Positions 61,719 through 64,000 of a stretch of DNA of 64,000 bases are shown here, one piece after another. The stretch is from contig JAPOVY010000046.1 in NCBI GenBank assembly GCA_026707905.1, positions 1 to 64,000 of the forward strand, written 5' to 3'. How positions within the stretch are numbered: the first letter of the stretch is position 1; every line of letters begins with the position of its first letter. Under the pieces are notes generated by a model. The model saw only the letters and a program-made list of their open reading frames with translations, was not told where the DNA came from and ran no database searches. The DNA is from Gammaproteobacteria bacterium (GTDB lineage Bacteria > Pseudomonadota > Gammaproteobacteria > Pseudomonadales > Azotimanducaceae). Made by a program: the position numbers and the translations under genes.

Positions 61719-62507
61719 TCAAGCAGCGGCTATGAATTCAATCAAAGCGTCCAATACCTCATTTGGACATTCGGACAACATTGAGTGACCGCTTCCTGGT
61801 AAAGTGACTATCGAGGTGTTTGTAAGTTGGTCTGCGACGGATTTACCGGCACGATAGGGTGTCATTTGATCTGACTCCGCGAGGATGAGTAATGTGGGGC
61901 ACTGAATCTGCCCGGGCTCCAAGTTCGCGCTATTGCATGCTGCTAAATCTGCGTAGAAGGCGTCTTCGATCGATCGGTGCATCAAGCGTTGACCGTGACC
62001 AAACATCCACACCCCAGGATTCAGATTGAAACCTAACTTCCCTCGACTCGAATGACTCCATGTATTTGCCATTTCGAACGAAGCATTCTCGTTCAGTTTC
62101 GCCGAGTTTAGCAGTTGGTCCGTTACTGGCATGGGCATAGAAGTACCGAGAAGCACGAGTTTTTGACACCTATCGGAATTCTTCGCCGCCCAGTCCCACG
62201 CAATTAACGATCCCATGCTGTGCCCAACGACGATGTGTTCTTCGTTCTCGCCCGTTGCGAGCACTTCACTTAACCAGTCCGACATCTCCGCTATGTGGTG
62301 GAGCGCAGGACCCGTAGAGCGTCCGTGACCCGGTAGGTCGATTGCGACGACGTTAAACTGATGGCGTGCGAAATAGCGCGCCGGTAACGACCAGACGGTG
62401 TGATCCATCGCGGCGCCGTGGATAAATACGATGGATGGTTGGCTCTCGCGATGAGAAGACGAACCGGTCCCATAAAACGCTTGTTTTCCAGCTATTTCTA
62501 GATACAA
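61719..62507 (-). CDS. Alpha/beta hydrolase
   Basis: A 262-residue hydrolase: HGAAMDHTVWSLP (oxyanion region), VGHSMGSLIAWDWA (nucleophile Ser), an Asp in LLILAESDQMTPYRAG and His in LPGSGHSMLSECP. Cytosolic, substrate unknown. It starts 2 bases after metY ends, so both share a transcript; a role with the acylated amino acid substrates of metY is conceivable but unproven. Confidence 0.88.
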   Translation of the reverse strand: MYLEIAGKQAFYGTGSSSHRESQPSIVFIHGAAMDHTVWSLPARYFARHQFNVVAIDLPGHGRSTGPALHHIAEMSDWLSEVLATGENEEHIVVGHSMGSLIAWDWAAKNSDRCQKLVLLGTSMPMPVTDQLLNSAKLNENASFEMANTWSHSSRGKLGFNLNPGVWMFGHGQRLMHRSIEDAFYADLAACNSANLEPGQIQCPTLLILAESDQMTPYRAGKSVADQLTNTSIVTLPGSGHSMLSECPNEVLDALIEFIAAA

Positions 62508-62509
62508 CG

Positions 62510-63820
62510 CTAAACTCGTTGGGACCGACGAAGTGCGGAACTTAAGTCTGCGATTAAATCGCTTGGTTCTTCTAATCCGATTGATAGACGGATAAGTCCT
62601 TCGTGGATTCCAGCCTTAGCCAAGTCCTCGCCACTCATACGGTGGTGGGTTGTTGAAGCAGGATGGATGACGAGTGTCTTGGCGTCGCCGATGTTGGCTA
62701 GATGGGAAATCAATGTGAGTGACTCAATGAGTTTCTGACCAGCGCTACGACCACCATGGATGATGACTCCTAGAACGGCGCCAGCGCCCTTCGGTAGGAG
62801 TTGTTGCGCTAGCTCATGATCGGGATGTGAGGGAACTTCGGGATGTATGACTTCCTCGACAGCAGATTGCTGGCTGAGAAAATCGACGATCGCTCGTGTG
62901 TTTTCAATATGTCTAGCCATGCGCAGCGAAAGCGTCTCTACGCCTTGCAGAGCATAGAACGCCGTCGTTGGCGCCATACACGCGCCAAAGTCCCGCATAC
63001 CTTCTTTACGAGCGCGCATCAAAAAAGCGAGGGGACCGAATTCTTCGGCAAAGACGAGATTGTGAAAGCCGTCATAAGGCTCGGTTAGCGTTGGAAATCG
63101 GTCGGATGATTCCCAATTGAATGTGCCGCCATCAACTAACAATCCCCCGATAATCGCGCCGTGCCCCGATAAGAATTTCGTCGCTGAGTGGACGATCAAG
63201 TCAGCGCCGTGATCGAACGGTTTGCAGAGGTAAGGCGTTGCGAACGTTGAGTCTATTAGTAGCGGCATACCTGCATCGTGTGCAACTGCGGCGACTTTTG
63301 GGATGTCTAGAACTTCCAATCCAGGATTGCCAATAATCTCGCCGAAGAGTAGCTTCGTATTCGGTTGAATCGCCGCTCCGAATGCTTCGGGTGAGCGAGG
63401 ATCGACGAAGGTGGTCGAGATTCCGAATCGTGGTAGTGTGTAGTCGAGAAGGTTATGCGTACCACCGTAGAGCGAGCGCGAGGCGACAACATGATCCCCT
63501 GCAGAGCATAGCGTAGTGATTGCCAAATGTGTTGCTGCTTGGCCGCTCGACGTTGCGATTGCACCCACGCCGCCTTCCAGTGCGGCAATCCGTTCCTCAA
63601 GGACCGCATTGGTCGGATTGGATAGGCGTGAATAAACGTGCCCCGCCCGTTCAATGTTGAACAATCCTGCGGCGAAATCCGTATCGGGAAAGACGAATGA
63701 AGCGGATTGGTAGATTGGGGTCGCACGAGCGCCAGTTAAGGGATCAGGTTGTTGGCCAGCGTGCAGTGCGAGCGTGTCAAAGCCCGTACGTGGTATGTTG
63801 TACGGGTTGTCGTCGGACAT
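62510..63820 (-). CDS. metY: O-acetylhomoserine sulfhydrylase (MetY-type)
   Basis: A 436-residue PLP enzyme of the Cys/Met metabolism family. It begins GFDTLALHAGQQPDP and keeps ALEGGVGAIATSSGQAATHL, the PLP lysine in VHSATKFLSGHG, and the family-specific GGLLVDGGTFNW. It makes homocysteine from O-acetylhomoserine and sulfide; the length and the GGTFNW block separate it from MetB and MetZ. An inverted repeat CCCGTAC...GTACGGG sits within its first 15 codons. Its upstream neighbour on the same strand is separated by a terminator. Confidence 0.93.
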   Translation of the reverse strand: MSDDNPYNIPRTGFDTLALHAGQQPDPLTGARATPIYQSASFVFPDTDFAAGLFNIERAGHVYSRLSNPTNAVLEERIAALEGGVGAIATSSGQAATHLAITTLCSAGDHVVASRSLYGGTHNLLDYTLPRFGISTTFVDPRSPEAFGAAIQPNTKLLFGEIIGNPGLEVLDIPKVAAVAHDAGMPLLIDSTFATPYLCKPFDHGADLIVHSATKFLSGHGAIIGGLLVDGGTFNWESSDRFPTLTEPYDGFHNLVFAEEFGPLAFLMRARKEGMRDFGACMAPTTAFYALQGVETLSLRMARHIENTRAIVDFLSQQSAVEEVIHPEVPSHPDHELAQQLLPKGAGAVLGVIIHGGRSAGQKLIESLTLISHLANIGDAKTLVIHPASTTHHRMSGEDLAKAGIHEGLIRLSIGLEEPSDLIADLSSALRRSQRV

Positions 63821-63828
63821 TTTGGTGA

Positions 63829-63871
63829 ATTAAAAGGTGTTACGGCACCGGTATTTTCACCGATGCCGTAA
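63829..63871 (-). terminator. Hairpin terminator between the partial hydrolase gene and metY
   Basis: TTACGGCACCGGT (63840-63852) and ACCGATGCCGTAA (63859-63871) form a 13-bp stem with one mismatch and a 6-base loop; on the minus strand a short T-run (63835-63832) follows after about five bases. It ends the gene at 63885. Confidence 0.6.
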
Positions 63872-63884
63872 ACGGAATTGCCAC

Positions 63885-64000
63885 CTACAGTCCGTCAGGT
63901 CCGCAATCGTTCTTTAGGTAGTCGATCAATTCCGTGTAGAAGAGCTTCAGGTGCGACTTTTTCATCGTGTCACTGAAGTGGTCGATGCCTTTGATCTCTA
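63885..64000 (-). CDS. Partial CDS, C-terminal end of a probable alpha/beta hydrolase
   Basis: The last 37 codons of a minus-strand gene running off the window. It ends YTELIDYLKNDCGPDGL and includes EIKGIDHFSDTMKK, where the Asp-His pair in GIDHFS looks like the catalytic His strand of an alpha/beta hydrolase or S9 peptidase-like protein. It stops at TAG 63885-63887, 14 bases before the hairpin terminator. Too short for a firm family. Confidence 0.5.
   Translation of the reverse strand, partial: EIKGIDHFSDTMKKSHLKLFYTELIDYLKNDCGPDGL

Noticed and set aside
63783..63816. CCCGTAC...GTACGGG inverted repeat as an attenuator of metY
   Set aside because: It lies within the metY coding start and has no T-run or leader peptide, so I treat it as coincidence.
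1..64000. Transposon, phage or integrase genes
   Set aside because: No recombinase, IS-type inverted repeats or phage structural genes were seen; the accessory character of several genes is judged from content only.

Overview
The window looks like a chromosome segment of a Gram-negative proteobacterium, most likely an uncultured gammaproteobacterium. Evidence: an rpoZ-spoT-ridA-recG block, ubiA next to a rubredoxin gene, glmU-glmS, a KDO transferase (waaA), a TolC-family outer membrane channel and hslO. GC is near 50% and TTG/GTG starts are common. It also carries traits unusual for that class: a fused FO synthase for coenzyme F420, a probable F420-dependent luciferase-like oxidoreductase, and three all-in-one acyl-CoA carboxylases. 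I found no IS element, integrase, phage gene, rRNA or tRNA.

Region 1 (1-6.9 kb, minus strand): a type I-G (formerly I-U) CRISPR-Cas operon read right to left: csb1 (Cas7), csb2 (Cas5-Cas6), cas3 (helicase-HD), a small Cas8-like protein, and the first codons of cas4 at the window edge. csb1 is cut by an in-frame TAG followed directly by a GTG. A sigma70-like promoter and a 14-bp perfect palindrome precede it. The CRISPR array and cas1/cas2 must lie left of the window, if they exist.

Region 2 (6.9-12.4 kb): two tandem paralogous ~883-residue exported proteins built of repeated carboxypeptidase-regulatory-like beta domains. Region 3 (12.4-21.8 kb): fbiC, divergent from two tandem carboxylases that share an identical, GC-rich 1401-bp biotin carboxylase block but differ afterwards; the first has lost its biotin-accepting lysine.

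Region 4 (22-34 kb): catabolic and accessory enzymes: a sulfatase, a methyltransferase with three 22-bp-phased repeats upstream, a pyroglutamyl-peptidase-like protein with Cys replaced by Ser, an Ldh-family dehydrogenase, an NHL-repeat protein, an arsC broken by a TAA, a PQQ dehydrogenase, a TlpA-like protein and a GST.

Region 5 (34-52 kb): glmU-glmS (cell-wall precursors), uvrD, an ATP-NAD-kinase-like gene, TRAP transporter parts (dctP, and separately dctQM), a third carboxylase, an esterase, a beta-lactamase-fold hydrolase, an exported GyrI-like protein and the F420-type LLM enzyme. Region 6 (51-64 kb): core housekeeping genes (ubiA, rubredoxin, recG, ridA, spoT, rpoZ, tolC-like, waaA, hsp20 with a sigma32-like promoter, hslO, metY). 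An intrinsic terminator with no obvious upstream gene lies between rpoZ and the tolC-like gene.
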